64,000 nt of DNA from Primula veris. Lineage: Eukaryota; Streptophyta; Magnoliopsida; Ericales; Primulaceae. Each line of letters starts with the position of its first letter. Position 1 is the stretch's first letter. Shown here piece after piece: positions 33,336 through 44,408 of the stretch. The notes under the pieces were generated by a model that did no database searches, was not told where the DNA came from, and worked only from the letters and a program-made list of their open reading frames with translations. A program made the translations under genes and the position numbers. The stretch is from contig OY821742.1 of the NCBI GenBank assembly GCA_963682055.1, positions 26,011,060 through 26,075,059 on the forward strand. The letters run 5' to 3'.

Positions 33336-34140
33336 ATTATTTTTCTATTTTTAGTATAACAGTTTAATTTTATACATTTTTCAGCTTTCCTATCAAATTT
33401 ATGATCATAACTAAATATTACTATATTTTAATATACTTCTATCAATTTTTTTCAACCTAAATTAATTTACTAGAACAATCACATTAAATAAATTATAAGT
33501 TTTCTCGTATTTAAAGTAAAAAAAAATATATTTTTACAACTTATAAGTAAATGTTTTGGTTTATACAAATTATCAGTTTTTTTTATCAATTTTTCTATCA
33601 AAATTATACAACTCATCTTTTTGTTATTTTATTAATTTATATGTGAAAAGTACAAATAAATTAGAGAGAATAAGAAAAAAATAAGAGAGATAAATTATTA
33701 TTTTAATTATAAGTAAACATCTTCATCTCTTGTATTTGAGTTCATAAAAACTGATATAAGATATCAAGATCTTCAATTATAATTAAAATAATAATTTATC
33801 TCTCTTACTTTTCTCTTATTCTCTCATTTATTTATACTTTTGACATATAAATTAATAAAATAACAAAAATATGAGTTGTGTAATTTTGATAGAGAAATTG
33901 ATAAAAAAATTGATAATTTGTATAAAGCAAAACGTTTACTTATAAGTTATAAAAGTGTACATTTTACTTTAAATAATAGAAAACTTGTAAGTTATTTAAC
34001 GTGCTTGTTATATTAAATTAATTTGGATTAAAAAAATTGATAGAAATATATTAAAATATATGAATATTTAGTTATGATAATAAATTTGACACGGAAGCTG
34101 AAAAATATATAAAATTAAATTGTTATCCTAAAAATATAAC
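33336..34140. repeat. Large inverted repeat (foldback), about 800 bp
   Basis: The left arm (33336-33712) and right arm (33777-34140) are long inverted copies. For example TAAATTATTATTTTAATTAT at the inner left matches its reverse at 33780-33800, and TTTTTAGTATAACAGTTTAA at the outer left matches TTAAATTGTTATCCTAAAAA at the outer right. The loop is about 65 bases. Arms are AT-rich with scattered mismatches and non-coding. A transcript across it would form a hairpin of about 370 bp. It lies just upstream of the carrier gene. Confidence 0.8.
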
Positions 34141-34145
34141 AATGA

Positions 34146-34700
34146 TAAGTGCATCCGCACCAACAACTTCAATTATTTCCTCAAACCTAACACATTTTAT
34201 ACCTTTTAGTAACCGTTTACATTTACACAAAATTACAGCTTCCTCCTTATAATAACCCTACATTATTTTTTTATTTTTTTATTATCTTTTAATAATCCTA
34301 ACAATATTACAACCACAAAAATATGAACCATATAATAATTTATTACTATAATACTCCATTCGTCCCTAAACAAATATCTCCTGCGAAAATACACGTACCA
34401 AAATGAAAAAATTGAAAATTTTATCATATAGTTCTAACCATAAACTACGTGATTAACTTTTGAAATAATTTTTTCCGGCAATCTAAATATGAAAAAATTA
34501 TCGGTCAAAATTGTACATATTTTCGTATGAGACATTTGTTTAGAGACGGAGTGAGTATTAATTTAGGGAATGATATGCATTTGTGTTTTATTAAATTTAG
34601 GAAATTTATAGAGTTTCTGATGCATATCACTTTTTATAGCATAATTATCAAATTTTAAGGAAAAATATGTTTTGAGAAACCCGATGCTGATGCTCTTAAA
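34146..34700. mobile_element. MITE with TAAGTGCATCCGCACC ends, hosting a nested Stowaway
   Basis: TAAGTGCATCCGCACC on the left and GATGCTGATGCTCTTA on the right are diverged inverted ends, like the GAGCATC MITEs common in plants. The element starts within a few bases of the foldback at 34140. A Stowaway MITE is inserted in its middle. I could not define a target duplication. Confidence 0.5.
34354..34555. mobile_element. Stowaway MITE, 202 bp
   Basis: The left end CTCCATTCGTCCCTAAACAAA and right end TTTGTTTAGAGACGGAGTGAG are inverted copies. TA at 34352-34353 and 34556-34557 is the expected 2-bp duplication. It matches the Tc1/mariner Stowaway consensus with two or three changes. Confidence 0.8.
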
Positions 34701-35650
34701 ATAGAATCATTTGTTTTGAAGTTGCTGATGCGGAACGGTGTAATATTTATTTAGGGTGCGAGTGTTACGTGACCGTGGATATTTTTTAACTTTTTTTTTT
34801 TAATTAATACGGGGAAGCCCACTTTTTATTTTATTTTTTGATTTTCAGATAAGGTGGATAAAAAAATCCACAATGGAACAACAGTGCCATACTTAAAAAT
34901 CAATAGGTTCAAACACAGCCAAATATAGGAATGGGTAGGTAAAACCAATATGTGTGGATTGACTGGGTTGGGGCGGCTTGAGTGTAAAAAAAGAAATTAC
35001 GCTCCGTCTCAAATCATTATATATTTTGCGGGTTGGGTTAGGGTTGGACTTTACAAACCGCGAGTTAATCCGTTTCAATCCGTTTCAACCCACAATATAT
35101 ATATCTATAAATATAAATATATATATCTATTATGTGTATTTCAATATATCAACCACACTCTTGTTATATTTTTGTTTTGTTACTTATTTGTAAATGTTCG
35201 AAATGTGTTTTTACCGATTTTAATTAATATTTTTATTTGAAACATTCTATTTATTTTAAAATTTAAGTTGATTATGAAACTATAAAAAATAAATGAATAA
35301 AATGAAAATTTAAGAATCAGTTCAAATTCAACTCCTTTTAATCCATAATTTATTTTACGGATTGAATTGGATTATTTTACGGATTGAATTGGATTGTAAT
35401 TTGTAAGAATTAATCTCTATCCGTCCCCCATAACCGGCGCTAGGCAAACAGAACTTAAGGGAAGCGCATCTCAAAATACTCAAATCTACCAAAACACTAG
35501 ATCTATGCCTCCAGTTTCTTCATCACTGCATCTCAAGATTTATTTCAAATGCACTTTTTAAAAGTTTCTCCCTTGCTTCTTTAGCTTGATAATCGGCTAT
35601 GGATCTAGCATTTCGAAGGTATGATTGATTTCAATTCACCTTTTCTTCTT
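34701..35650. other. Intergenic DNA, no supported gene
   Basis: AT-rich sequence with repeated phrases such as AATCCGTTTCAATCCGTTTC (35068-35087) and ACGGATTGAATTGGATTATTTTACGGATTGAA (about 35355-35390), possibly from an old MITE. A short ATG-plus-donor arrangement near 35598 (ATGGATCTAGCATTTCGAAG|GTATG) resembles a gene start, but no matching coding follows. Confidence 0.45.
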
Positions 35651-35659
35651 AATTAAACT

Positions 35660-37740
35660 TGTATTTTCAGAAAAAAGTAGGTCGCCAATCATAGATTCCT
35701 TAATATACACCATAATAAGTCGATCAGTTTCTATTATAACCTGGATGTAAGTATAGTTGTAAGCCACCTTTATACCTTGCAAAATAGCTTTTGCTTCCAT
35801 AAGAAATAGCTACTGTCCCATTTACAAGAGATTGCCAAGCTTGTGAAATAGCTTTAGCTTAATTATCTCTGTAAATACCCCCTGATCTTCTTTTTGAGAA
35901 ACATAACGCAATCGACGTTTTTAGTTAGTACTACCCTTTTACTTTAGTAGAATTATACTTAATAAAAGCTTATAAGCTAGACTCCCAACTTTTTCTTCAA
36001 TGAAATACGATTTAACTAACAACTACCATAATCCACATAGTCATAAGGATCGGCGTAATTATTAATTGATTTTGACCTGCTTCTGGTATTATATCGATGT
36101 GTTTTAGCTTTTCTCTTCTCTCTGGTATTTGAAAACCTTTCCATTTAGCTATTTTTCTCTTTTTCTCCTCCTCTTCGTCCATTTCGGTTTCCCAGTTAGA
36201 AGAGTAAATATCTACCACTAAATCACCTTCATTTAGATTTAGTTGCTCACTATTAGGTGTGATGAAGGTATCCTCGAAATACTGAGCGTCTTGCTCTTTT
36301 TGAATCACCCGATCTGAGCTAGATTTAGCTGCAGAAGTACTAGCTAGCAAATGTTCGGTATCAGTATTTAATTTCGATCCACACTCGATGGGTAGAAATC
36401 CATTTTTTATTGCATTTGTATTCCTCTGCAGTTGAATAACCTCGTGAGTGATTGGATCTCGAATGCATATTTTTAGTGGGACTGCATCACTAGTTATCTC
36501 TATTAACGGATCGAATCTTTTTTGATTGGCAATGACAGGGTCTGAATCATAAGCATGAACTAAATTTTGTTCTTCAATGAAAGCTCTTTGGTCGGCGGAA
36601 AAGCTTGAATATTCAGGCATTGTGACCAAATCGAGGCTCTCATCCCTGTCCTCGATGTTTTTCACCCCCACTTCATCTATGTTGTTTACTTCATCACACA
36701 TTGCAGAATTCTCACAAGTTGTTTTTGGTGTAGTTTCATCAATATCTTGTTGTTCCAAAATCTGGAACTGATTATGCAGTGGTACTCAATCATTTAACGG
36801 AATTCAACTTGGCTCTTCGACGGTATAGAGTCTTTTTCTTTTCTTGATAAACCACTGTTGTGTTCCTTACAATTAGTTGAGAGTTTATTTGGATGCTTTT
36901 CTTGCTTTCTCACCCACCTTGGTTGCATAGGAAAAGCTTTCCTCTTGTTTTTTTCAATGAATTTATTAGCTTGTTGGTTGACATGAAAGTTCTTAGACGC
37001 GCTAAGATTAAAATGTTCAACATTGGTGTTTTTTTCATTAGAACTTGTCTTTTGCTGATAGGATAAGTTACGAGTGGGGTTAATGGTCTCATCTTTTCTG
37101 AAAAGTTTGTGGTGCATTTCATCGAGCACTTTGCAGTCACACTTCTTATGACCTATTTTTGTGCAATATGTGCAGAAGTGTGATAGATTTTCGTACATGC
37201 ACACCTGCCAAAAACCCTCTTGTTGGTCTTCATCACCATAGCCAATATAGACCCTTCGGGTTCCTTGTTCATGTCTACTTGAATGCATATTCTTGCTAAG
37301 TGAGGCCTAGAAAAGTTAGCCGTAGCTGCATCTAGTTTTAGCGGAATTCCAAATGCATTGGCAATCGAGTAGATACTGGATTTGCTGTATAGATGCACAG
37401 GTAAAAGGGGTAAACTTATCCACACCGAGGTTATAGATGGCTCAAAACCCTGTTTGAAATTATAGGTCTACTTGAAAACCCTCATTGGATAACGTAAAAT
37501 AGTCCAAATTTTTCCTAGCCAAATCCTTAAGAAATCCTCCTCATGATAAAACCTTAATAGTACATGCTTTTTTATCGATATATCCAACTGAAAAGTCTGA
37601 TTTAAGACCCAACTTGTTCAAAAAGAATTTAATAGGCTCAATAGCTGGATTCACGTGTAAATTTCCCTACTAAAGTGAATTTGTATGGTTCTGAAAGCAA
37701 TTTAACCTCGTCCATAGTGAATCTGATTGAAACTTCTCCT
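35660..37740 (-). pseudogene. Decayed LINE (non-LTR retrotransposon) remnant
   Basis: On the minus strand, frames at 37425-37153, 37288-36794 and 36758-36012 together resemble plant LINE ORF1 (DUF4283 plus CCHC zinc knuckle). Cues are WISLPLLPVHLYSK, then IPLKLDAAT, then VYIGYGDE..GFWQVCMYENL, and the knuckle CTYCTKIGHKKCDC (CX2CX4HX4C). Joining them needs frameshifts, for example near 37250. Beyond the ORF1 part, 35880-35660 reads EAKAILQGIKVAYNY and VIIETDRL, like the RNase H domain that ends plant LINE ORF2. Endonuclease and reverse transcriptase are missing, so the middle has been deleted. It is clearly non-functional. Confidence 0.72.
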
Positions 37741-37759
37741 TTATGTTTTTTGATTTCTT

Positions 37760-38685
37760 TCAGCGGAATACATTGTTCTGTTTGCTATCACAGAAGTTCT
37801 GCAAAGGATTTGTTAACCAAAACTTGTTGCTCTATCATTTGAGGGTCGAAAGAAGATTGTATTTTTGCATCATTCTGTGCTGGATAAAAAAAAGATTTTT
37901 TTTATTTTGTCCTTTATTTTCCTTATCTCTGATGTATCTTCATTCTCCTTGAGAGCTTCCCTCTCTATCAACTTGACTATTTTTGCCAAACATACTATGT
38001 AAGTCTGTTATCAACTTGAATACATTAACATACTGTACATGTATGAAATGAAAAAACTCATACTATTACATACTACATATGCGGTATGGTAATGGTAATG
38101 GTAATGGTATTGGATCGTAAGTTACCACTACCAATTATGCTGTGGCAATTATTGAAGCAATAATTGATCCCACTGTTAAAGAATGATCTAGGGGACAAAA
38201 ATATATGCACACTTGTTAACTAACATATGTATGCATAACACTGTATAATTTCCTGTCCAATTTTTAGAAATTTCAGTGAACGACTATGGAATGTTGTGAC
38301 TTCGACATCATCACTATTAAACATAAGAGAACTGTAATGGTCATGCACAGTCGAACTTTTATCAAGTTTGTATATATCTAAAGATAGATCTGACGCTAAG
38401 TTATCACAGCTGTAGTTTTTAAATTTCCGTATATCTTCTTGCTCTAAGTATATGCAACAATGTTAGAGAAATATATGGCAACAATTGCTGGTAAAAAGTT
38501 TTACTTAAAGGACACTTGAAATCAGAAAATAAATCCGGCAAACTTTTAGCCGCATATATTGTTAAAGTATTTAGGGGGCACTCATAACTCAAAACAACTA
38601 AAGTGAGGCAACAGAAACGTCTAATCATGCCCGAGTTTAAAACTAAAGGAAATATTTATGTTTGAATGCATGGGACAAAATTATG
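37760..38685. other. Intergenic DNA, no supported gene
   Basis: No coding sequence recognised. A short (GGTAAT)n microsatellite occurs at 38088-38112. The rest is unremarkable AT-rich DNA. Confidence 0.5.
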
Positions 38686-38926
38686 CTCCTCCGTCCATTC
38701 CAATTAATTGTTCATTACGAAATTACATGCAATTTTGATCGATTTATAACATGTATCAAAATTGTCGAAATGAAAATTTTCAAATCTAAATCATATAATT
38801 TAAAATTTAATGTTTAAACTATATGATCATTTAAAAAATTTCATTCCGACAATTTTGATACAAGTTATTGGTCGGTCAAAATTGCAAGTAATTTTATAGT
38901 TGACAATTAATTGGAAACGAGAGAAT
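38686..38926. mobile_element. Stowaway-like MITE
   Basis: The left CTCCTCCGTCCATTCCAATTAATTGT and right ACAATTAATTGGAAACGAGAG pair as inverted ends. Inner pairing continues (TGCAATTTTGATCG with CGGTCAAAATTGCA), giving a foldable element of about 240 bp. The family is Tc1/mariner Stowaway-like. The terminal bases have decayed and the TA duplication is not clean. Confidence 0.65.
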
Positions 38927-39732
38927 AGAAATATTAACTAAGTCTTAAAAGAATATTGTATTATTGTAATTTAAGCCTTAAATCCTTGCAATAATTTCTC
39001 TCGCAACTTGTTTTGTAGTCACATTCAACTAACTAATTTTTAAATCATAGTCTAAAAGACTTAACATTTTCCCCATTTCCATTAAGCATGGAGCTAGTTT
39101 TCTACCAATTCCAATATGTAAATTAACCAGCAAAAAGTCTAGTTGTATCACCACAGATCGTGTTGTGAGTCCTACCATTTCCTTTTAGTGAGATATGAAA
39201 ATTACTCTTCTTGTCCTTCAAAATATCACTATTTTAGATCAAGTCCATATGCCGGCTTGAAATTCGGTAAAACGATTAACACATTTATTCCACACTAATC
39301 CTAGAACATGCAGTATATTACTAAAACACCAGACCTTAAAGAATAAGGTATACTGCACCTTCATTATCATTTCAACCAAAAGAAAATAAAAACTGAAAAT
39401 CGCTTAATCTTTATTGCTTCTCGAACTTCCCCAATTATTTGAGAGATTGGAACTTATGAATACGTACCGTGTACCTAGTGTTGTGAATGAGGCGATAATT
39501 TCGTGTTCATTTCGTTAAAAGCTCGTATCGTTTTCGTTTATTACTAAATGAAATAAAATATACATTTCGTTTAGTAGACGATAATGATCATAGTTTTTTT
39601 CATTTCGTCAAATTTTGTTTTTGTCTAAATTATACATATATGAATGTGTGTTTGCATCAATTAACATAATGGTTGACGTAATAAATTTAGAATTAGTGAG
39701 ATACTTACAGACCTAGAGCATATACAATATTG
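38927..39732. other. Intergenic DNA left of the gypsy element
   Basis: AT-rich, no gene recognised. It ends at the ATATT target duplication (39733-39737) of the gypsy element. With the element removed, this stretch would join 58892 onward. Confidence 0.55.
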
Positions 39733-39737
39733 ATATT

Positions 39738-40306
39738 TGATAGAACATAAAAATCAGACCCGAATATTTTATTCGGGTCATAATCAACCCACTTTATAAA
39801 TGGGTATCCAACGCTTAAATGAGTCATCTCATACTTTTTATAGGAATTGAGGTGCTACTACCAAAAGCCCAAGCCCAATCAAAGGGGGACCCTTGTCTGA
39901 AAAATCCCTGGGATGAAGACATTTGTCAATATCCTAGAAGGCGCAGTTGCCTATAAATAGCCAACTACCCCTCCTAGAAAAGGACCCAGAAAATCTATCC
40001 AAAAAATATAGAGAGAAGTTAAGAAAAGAGAGAAACTAACCAAAGCATATCACTTCGAGAAATAAACCGAGAAAAGACAGCCGAGCACCGAATAAAAGAG
40101 GAGAAAGATCAAGACGAGAGATTAAATAGTTATATCGAGCATAATTGTAAAGCCGAAATACTAATCCGAGCAAATGTAATAGTCCGAACAAGGACAATAA
40201 TCCGAGCAATAATAAAGATCAGGAAGTATCATTTATTCACGGTTGATTTATCATTATATCATTGTTGAAAAGCCTAACGCGACCGACCAAAGTTATGGCT
40301 TTATCA
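39738..40306 (+). repeat. 5' LTR of the gypsy element
   Basis: Starts TGATAGAAC and ends TTTATCA. It contains a TATA box, GCCTATAAATAGCC, at about 39949-39962, where transcription of the element should begin. TTTTATTCGGGTC near the start is part of a CCCGAATA..TATTCGGG inverted repeat (39760-39777). Confidence 0.95.
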
Positions 40307-40308
40307 AA

Positions 40309-40324
40309 TGGCGCCGTCTCCGGG
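40309..40324 (+). other. tRNA primer-binding site
   Basis: TGGCGCCGTCTCCGGG begins two bases after the LTR. It resembles the complement of the 3' end of tRNA-Asp used by many Athila/Tat elements (TGGCGCCGTTGCCGGG), with two or three differences. Arg-type primers are an alternative. The identification is from memory. Confidence 0.75.
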
Positions 40325-40385
40325 AATCATCTAGTTCCCAACTAGTTTAGAATTCGAATACCAATACTCTGCCAGACGAGCGACA

Positions 40386-43300
40386 ATGGTTACCAATGTA
40401 GAGGAAACCCATCCCGAGATAATAGAAACCAATAACCAAAACACGCAAATTAGCCAACAAGACCTCGACGATCTACTCGCCATCCGCGACAGATATGAAG
40501 CTATCCAATCCGGAAACCAACCAACAACCTCCTACGTCAACCAAGAACAACCGGTCGAACCACCCCGACATTTCATCGAAGGGATTGTCGACGAACACCT
40601 TTCGTCCTCGGAGGACGAACAAGACGTGCCCGTATTAAGGCGTGCACGAAGACGCTTAACCGGGTCCCAAGCAGGGCCGAGCTCAAGAGTCCCTTTGCCA
40701 ACGGCCTCGGTCAACTCCGGTGCTCGTTTACAAACGGACGAGGCCCATCAGTTTGGTATGCCCGAGGATCATGTACTCGGACAGTCGCCCCGACTGCCGA
40801 CTAATTCTCCGAGGATGATTACACCACCCGCGGTGGAGGTACAACATGTCGTTCCATTAGCCGATGAAAGGAACTACACCCAGCTACAAGCTCAGCTGGC
40901 GGCATGCATGACGGCCATGACAGCGGCCGGCATCGTATTGCCAGTTATCCAACCCAACAAAGACCCACGCCATGAAGTGGAAGATTCTGCCTACAGGGCC
41001 GCCCTGGAGGCAGCGGGTCGGCGACCCGATACAAGAGTCCCCCACCAAGGGGGCAATGTCCCAATAACTATCGTCCATCCGAACACTCATATGGAACGTG
41101 TCCACACAAACACGAAGGACGATAGATATCCTGAATATAGGATCGGGGAGGGATATGGCCCATCACCACATCAGGGAGGATACCCTTCCCCCTACCAAGT
41201 CACGGATGACGCGTTCCAACAGGCTTGGAACGTATGCCAAGAAACCCCGTGTGCTGAACAGATCATGCGGTACCGCAATCCTATGGGATTCGTCATCCCC
41301 GAATTTAGGCTCTATGACGGGAAGAGTTGCCCTATCGACCATCTGAGGCACTACAAGACGAAGATGGAACTGTGGAGTGATGACCATGCACTGATGTGCA
41401 AATTTTTCAAAAACAGCTTGGGTCAAGAGGCTTCGTCATGGTATCATAACTTACCACGGGGCTCCATTAGAAACTGGGCAGAATTGCTAAGAGCATACTC
41501 CACCCGATACGCTGCTCATCGGAAAAAGAAGGTTAGTATCGAAACCCTTCTTAAAATGACGATGATGCCAAATGAAAGGCTCAACGATTACTGCATACGT
41601 TTTATCGACGTAGCAAACCAGATTCCACGATATGCCAATAATATAGCCATCCAAAACTTTATCAATTCCATCCCTAATGGCTATTGGGCGAGAAGGAAGT
41701 TCATAGGCAAAAACTTCCCGACCACTGATTCCCTGCTAGCCTATTGTACCCACCTCACCGATAAAAACGACGAACTGCGTTTCCTCAACCGAACTCTACC
41801 GAGAAGAGAGTCGGTCCGCGAGGCACAGGTGGGTCGCAAAAGAGTTAGAAATAACCAGGGAGAAGCATTCCAACCGACCAGAAAGGGCAAAGAGCCCGAG
41901 GTCCATAGCAGGGGAGAGCGACCACGAGCACTAGAGCCCAAACCGCTCCAGATCGCATACCCAACACCGACCAACGAACATAAACCGCTCCAGCTCGCCT
42001 ACCCGATGCCACCCAAGCCATTTCAACAGGTTCGGCCCCAAGAGAGGGAACACCGAAACACTTTCGGACCGGTCGAGCTGCGATACACTTTCAACCTGTC
42101 TGCTGAAGATATCCTCAAGGATATATGCAGGGAAAGTTGGTATTCCCGACCACAACCGATCATCTCTCCCCCCAATCAGAGAGATTCCAAGCTCTTCTGC
42201 GCATATCACGAGGATCACGGCCATCTCACTGAGCATTGCCGTAATCTGCGATGGAGAATGAACCAGTGGGGCGATGCAGGATACCTAGCCAAGTTCATCA
42301 AAGGAGCTGGGAATAAAGGCAAACAACTGGCCATCGAGGGATCTGACAACCGGCAAGGCAAAACGATCAACGTCGTTCATATGTCACGACCCAAGGGCCC
42401 AGGCGGGGAACGATCACGACAACGGCAGCTGGCCCACTTTGGCCAAGTAGCCAAGACATCACAGGCGTCGACCTCTAAACGACAATGCACACCACGACGA
42501 CATCCTCCCTTTTCTTTCTCGGATCTTGACGAAGAAGGGGTGATTTACCCCCACGGAGACGCCATTAACCTCCGTGTTCAAATCGGCCTAGACACAGTCA
42601 GCAGGGTACTTGTCGACCAAGGAGCCTCTTGTGATATCATGTACAAGGAGCTCTTCGACAAGATGGAACTCAAGCTGCAAGATCTACAGCCTACCGATGT
42701 CACACTGATCGGATTCATCTCCGAAACGACCAAACCTTTGGGTAAGATCGTCCTCAGTGTCACAACAGGGTCCATGTCGGTTCCCGTGGAGTTCTTAGTG
42801 GTCGACGACCACTCCGGACACAACGCAATATTGGGCCGACCTTGGTTACATGCTATGAAGGCCATACCCTCGACCTATCACCAAAAGGTCAAATACCCAA
42901 ATGATAGGGGGGCGATCGAGACAGCCAGAGGATGTCAAGAAGATTCAAGACGCTGCGAGGACATCACCGCGACTCTCCAAAAACAACGAAGCACTGTGGA
43001 ACAACCCACCAGCACAAAGAAGCTGATCAACCAAATATCCAAAGCTGAAAGGGTTGTCGAAGAACAAGTAGGAGAGACACTCAGGAAGGTGTATATTCCT
43101 GATATGGACGAGGAGCACTACTTCCTCCTCGGCGACAACCTTCCACAACAGGAATCCGAGGAGTTGAAAGCATTCCTCCTCAACAACACTGATAAATTCG
43201 CCTGGAGTCCTAAAGACATGCCGGGCCTAGACCCCAATACAGCATGCCACCACCTAAGTGTAAACGCCGAGTACAAGCCAATAGCACAGAGGAGCAGAAA

Positions 43301-44408
43301 AGTCTCTGTACAGCACAGAGCAGCTATAATCGCTGAAGTACAAAAGCTATTGGAGGCTGGAGCCATAAGGGAGGTTTACTATCCAAAATGGTTGTCCAAC
43401 CCGGTCGTCGTCCCTAAGAAGAACGGGAAGGAGAGAGTCTGTATAGACTTCACAAACCTCAACAAAGCCTGCCCGAGGGACCACTTTCCCCTTCCAAGGA
43501 TCGATCAACTGGTGGACGCAACAGCGGGAGCAGAACGGATGACCTTCCTTGACGCGTACTCAGGATACCATCAAATTCCCCTCGCCCACGAAGATCAAGA
43601 AAAGACTTCATTTATATCGCCTTTGGGAAATTATTGCTATACGGTAATGCCGTTCGGTCTACGCAATGCGGGGGCAACATACCAAAGGATGATAACACGG
43701 GTATGTCGAGATCATATAGGGAAAACAATGGAGGTATACATAGACGACATGGTCGTCAAAAGCGAAAGAGCCACATCCCACCTTCAAGATATCAGGGACG
43801 TTTTCCGAACGCTGGGCGAGCACGAACTGAAACTCAATGCGAGCAAGTGTGCATTTGGCATAAGCAAAGGGAAATTCTTGGGACATATGGTTAGCCGACG
43901 AGGAATAGAGGCTAATCCCGATCAAATAACGGCTCTACGAAACCTAGCAGCGCCCAAGAATAAGAAACAGGTACAAGAGCTCACGGGAATGATGGCCGCG
44001 CTGAGCAGGTTCATTAGCCGATCCGCAGATAAGGGACATCCATTTTTCGAATCACTCAAGAAGGATAGAAAATTCGTCTGGGACCCGGAATGTGAAGCTT
44101 CATTCAACAATCTCAAAGAGTACTTGAGGACATTGCCACTGCTAGTAAGGCCGAACAGAGGAGACATTCTGGCATGCTACCTAGCAGTTTCCGCTACAGC
44201 TGTGAGCGCGGTCATCCTAAGAGAAGAAGGTCGCGAACAATTTCCGATCTACTTCGTCAGCAAGACTCTGGTCGAAGCCGAAACACGTTATCTACCCTTG
44301 GAAAAGCTGTGTCTGGCATTGGTCGTCGCAACCAGAAAGTTGCCACACTATTTCATAGCTCATCAGGTCCGGGTATACACAAAATTTCATATTAAAGAGT
44401 CACTTTGA
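40386..44408 (+). CDS. Gypsy gag-protease-reverse transcriptase part of gag-pol, ends at a premature TGA
   Basis: 1340 codons. The N-terminal 270 residues are a variable acidic/Pro-rich region. The retrotransposon gag domain covers roughly 300-420 (YDGKSCPIDHLRHY, ASSWYHNLP). A zinc-knuckle-like CAYHEDHGHLTEHC starts at C605. The protease motif is LVDQGAS with D744. Reverse transcriptase covers about 990-1170, with YIDD at 1118-1121. A Ty3-type RNase H begins near 1260 (CYLAVSATAVSAV), and the catalytic Asp expected in this strand is absent, as is usual in Tat elements. The frame stops at TGA (44406-44408) in the middle of this degenerate domain. The same frame continues directly into the next entry, so this is one polyprotein gene with a single nonsense change. 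Confidence 0.93.
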   Translation: MVTNVEETHPEIIETNNQNTQISQQDLDDLLAIRDRYEAIQSGNQPTTSYVNQEQPVEPPRHFIEGIVDEHLSSSEDEQDVPVLRRARRRLTGSQAGPSSRVPLPTASVNSGARLQTDEAHQFGMPEDHVLGQSPRLPTNSPRMITPPAVEVQHVVPLADERNYTQLQAQLAACMTAMTAAGIVLPVIQPNKDPRHEVEDSAYRAALEAAGRRPDTRVPHQGGNVPITIVHPNTHMERVHTNTKDDRYPEYRIGEGYGPSPHQGGYPSPYQVTDDAFQQAWNVCQETPCAEQIMRYRNPMGFVIPEFRLYDGKSCPIDHLRHYKTKMELWSDDHALMCKFFKNSLGQEASSWYHNLPRGSIRNWAELLRAYSTRYAAHRKKKVSIETLLKMTMMPNERLNDYCIRFIDVANQIPRYANNIAIQNFINSIPNGYWARRKFIGKNFPTTDSLLAYCTHLTDKNDELRFLNRTLPRRESVREAQVGRKRVRNNQGEAFQPTRKGKEPEVHSRGERPRALEPKPLQIAYPTPTNEHKPLQLAYPMPPKPFQQVRPQEREHRNTFGPVELRYTFNLSAEDILKDICRESWYSRPQPIISPPNQRDSKLFCAYHEDHGHLTEHCRNLRWRMNQWGDAGYLAKFIKGAGNKGKQLAIEGSDNRQGKTINVVHMSRPKGPGGERSRQRQLAHFGQVAKTSQASTSKRQCTPRRHPPFSFSDLDEEGVIYPHGDAINLRVQIGLDTVSRVLVDQGASCDIMYKELFDKMELKLQDLQPTDVTLIGFISETTKPLGKIVLSVTTGSMSVPVEFLVVDDHSGHNAILGRPWLHAMKAIPSTYHQKVKYPNDRGAIETARGCQEDSRRCEDITATLQKQRSTVEQPTSTKKLINQISKAERVVEEQVGETLRKVYIPDMDEEHYFLLGDNLPQQESEELKAFLLNNTDKFAWSPKDMPGLDPNTACHHLSVNAEYKPIAQRSRKVSVQHRAAIIAEVQKLLEAGAIREVYYPKWLSNPVVVPKKNGKERVCIDFTNLNKACPRDHFPLPRIDQLVDATAGAERMTFLDAYSGYHQIPLAHEDQEKTSFISPLGNYCYTVMPFGLRNAGATYQRMITRVCRDHIGKTMEVYIDDMVVKSERATSHLQDIRDVFRTLGEHELKLNASKCAFGISKGKFLGHMVSRRGIEANPDQITALRNLAAPKNKKQVQELTGMMAALSRFISRSADKGHPFFESLKKDRKFVWDPECEASFNNLKEYLRTLPLLVRPNRGDILACYLAVSATAVSAVILREEGREQFPIYFVSKTLVEAETRYLPLEKLCLALVVATRKLPHYFIAHQVRVYTKFHIKESL

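Noticed and set aside
35598..35625. Possible first exon (ATG plus donor) of a plus-strand gene
   Set aside because: Only seven codons before the donor and no compatible downstream coding exon; the following sequence is a decayed LINE on the other strand.
41163..43366. Minus-strand frames opposite gag-pol
   Set aside because: Shadows of the long coding frame on the plus strand; no start context or domain.
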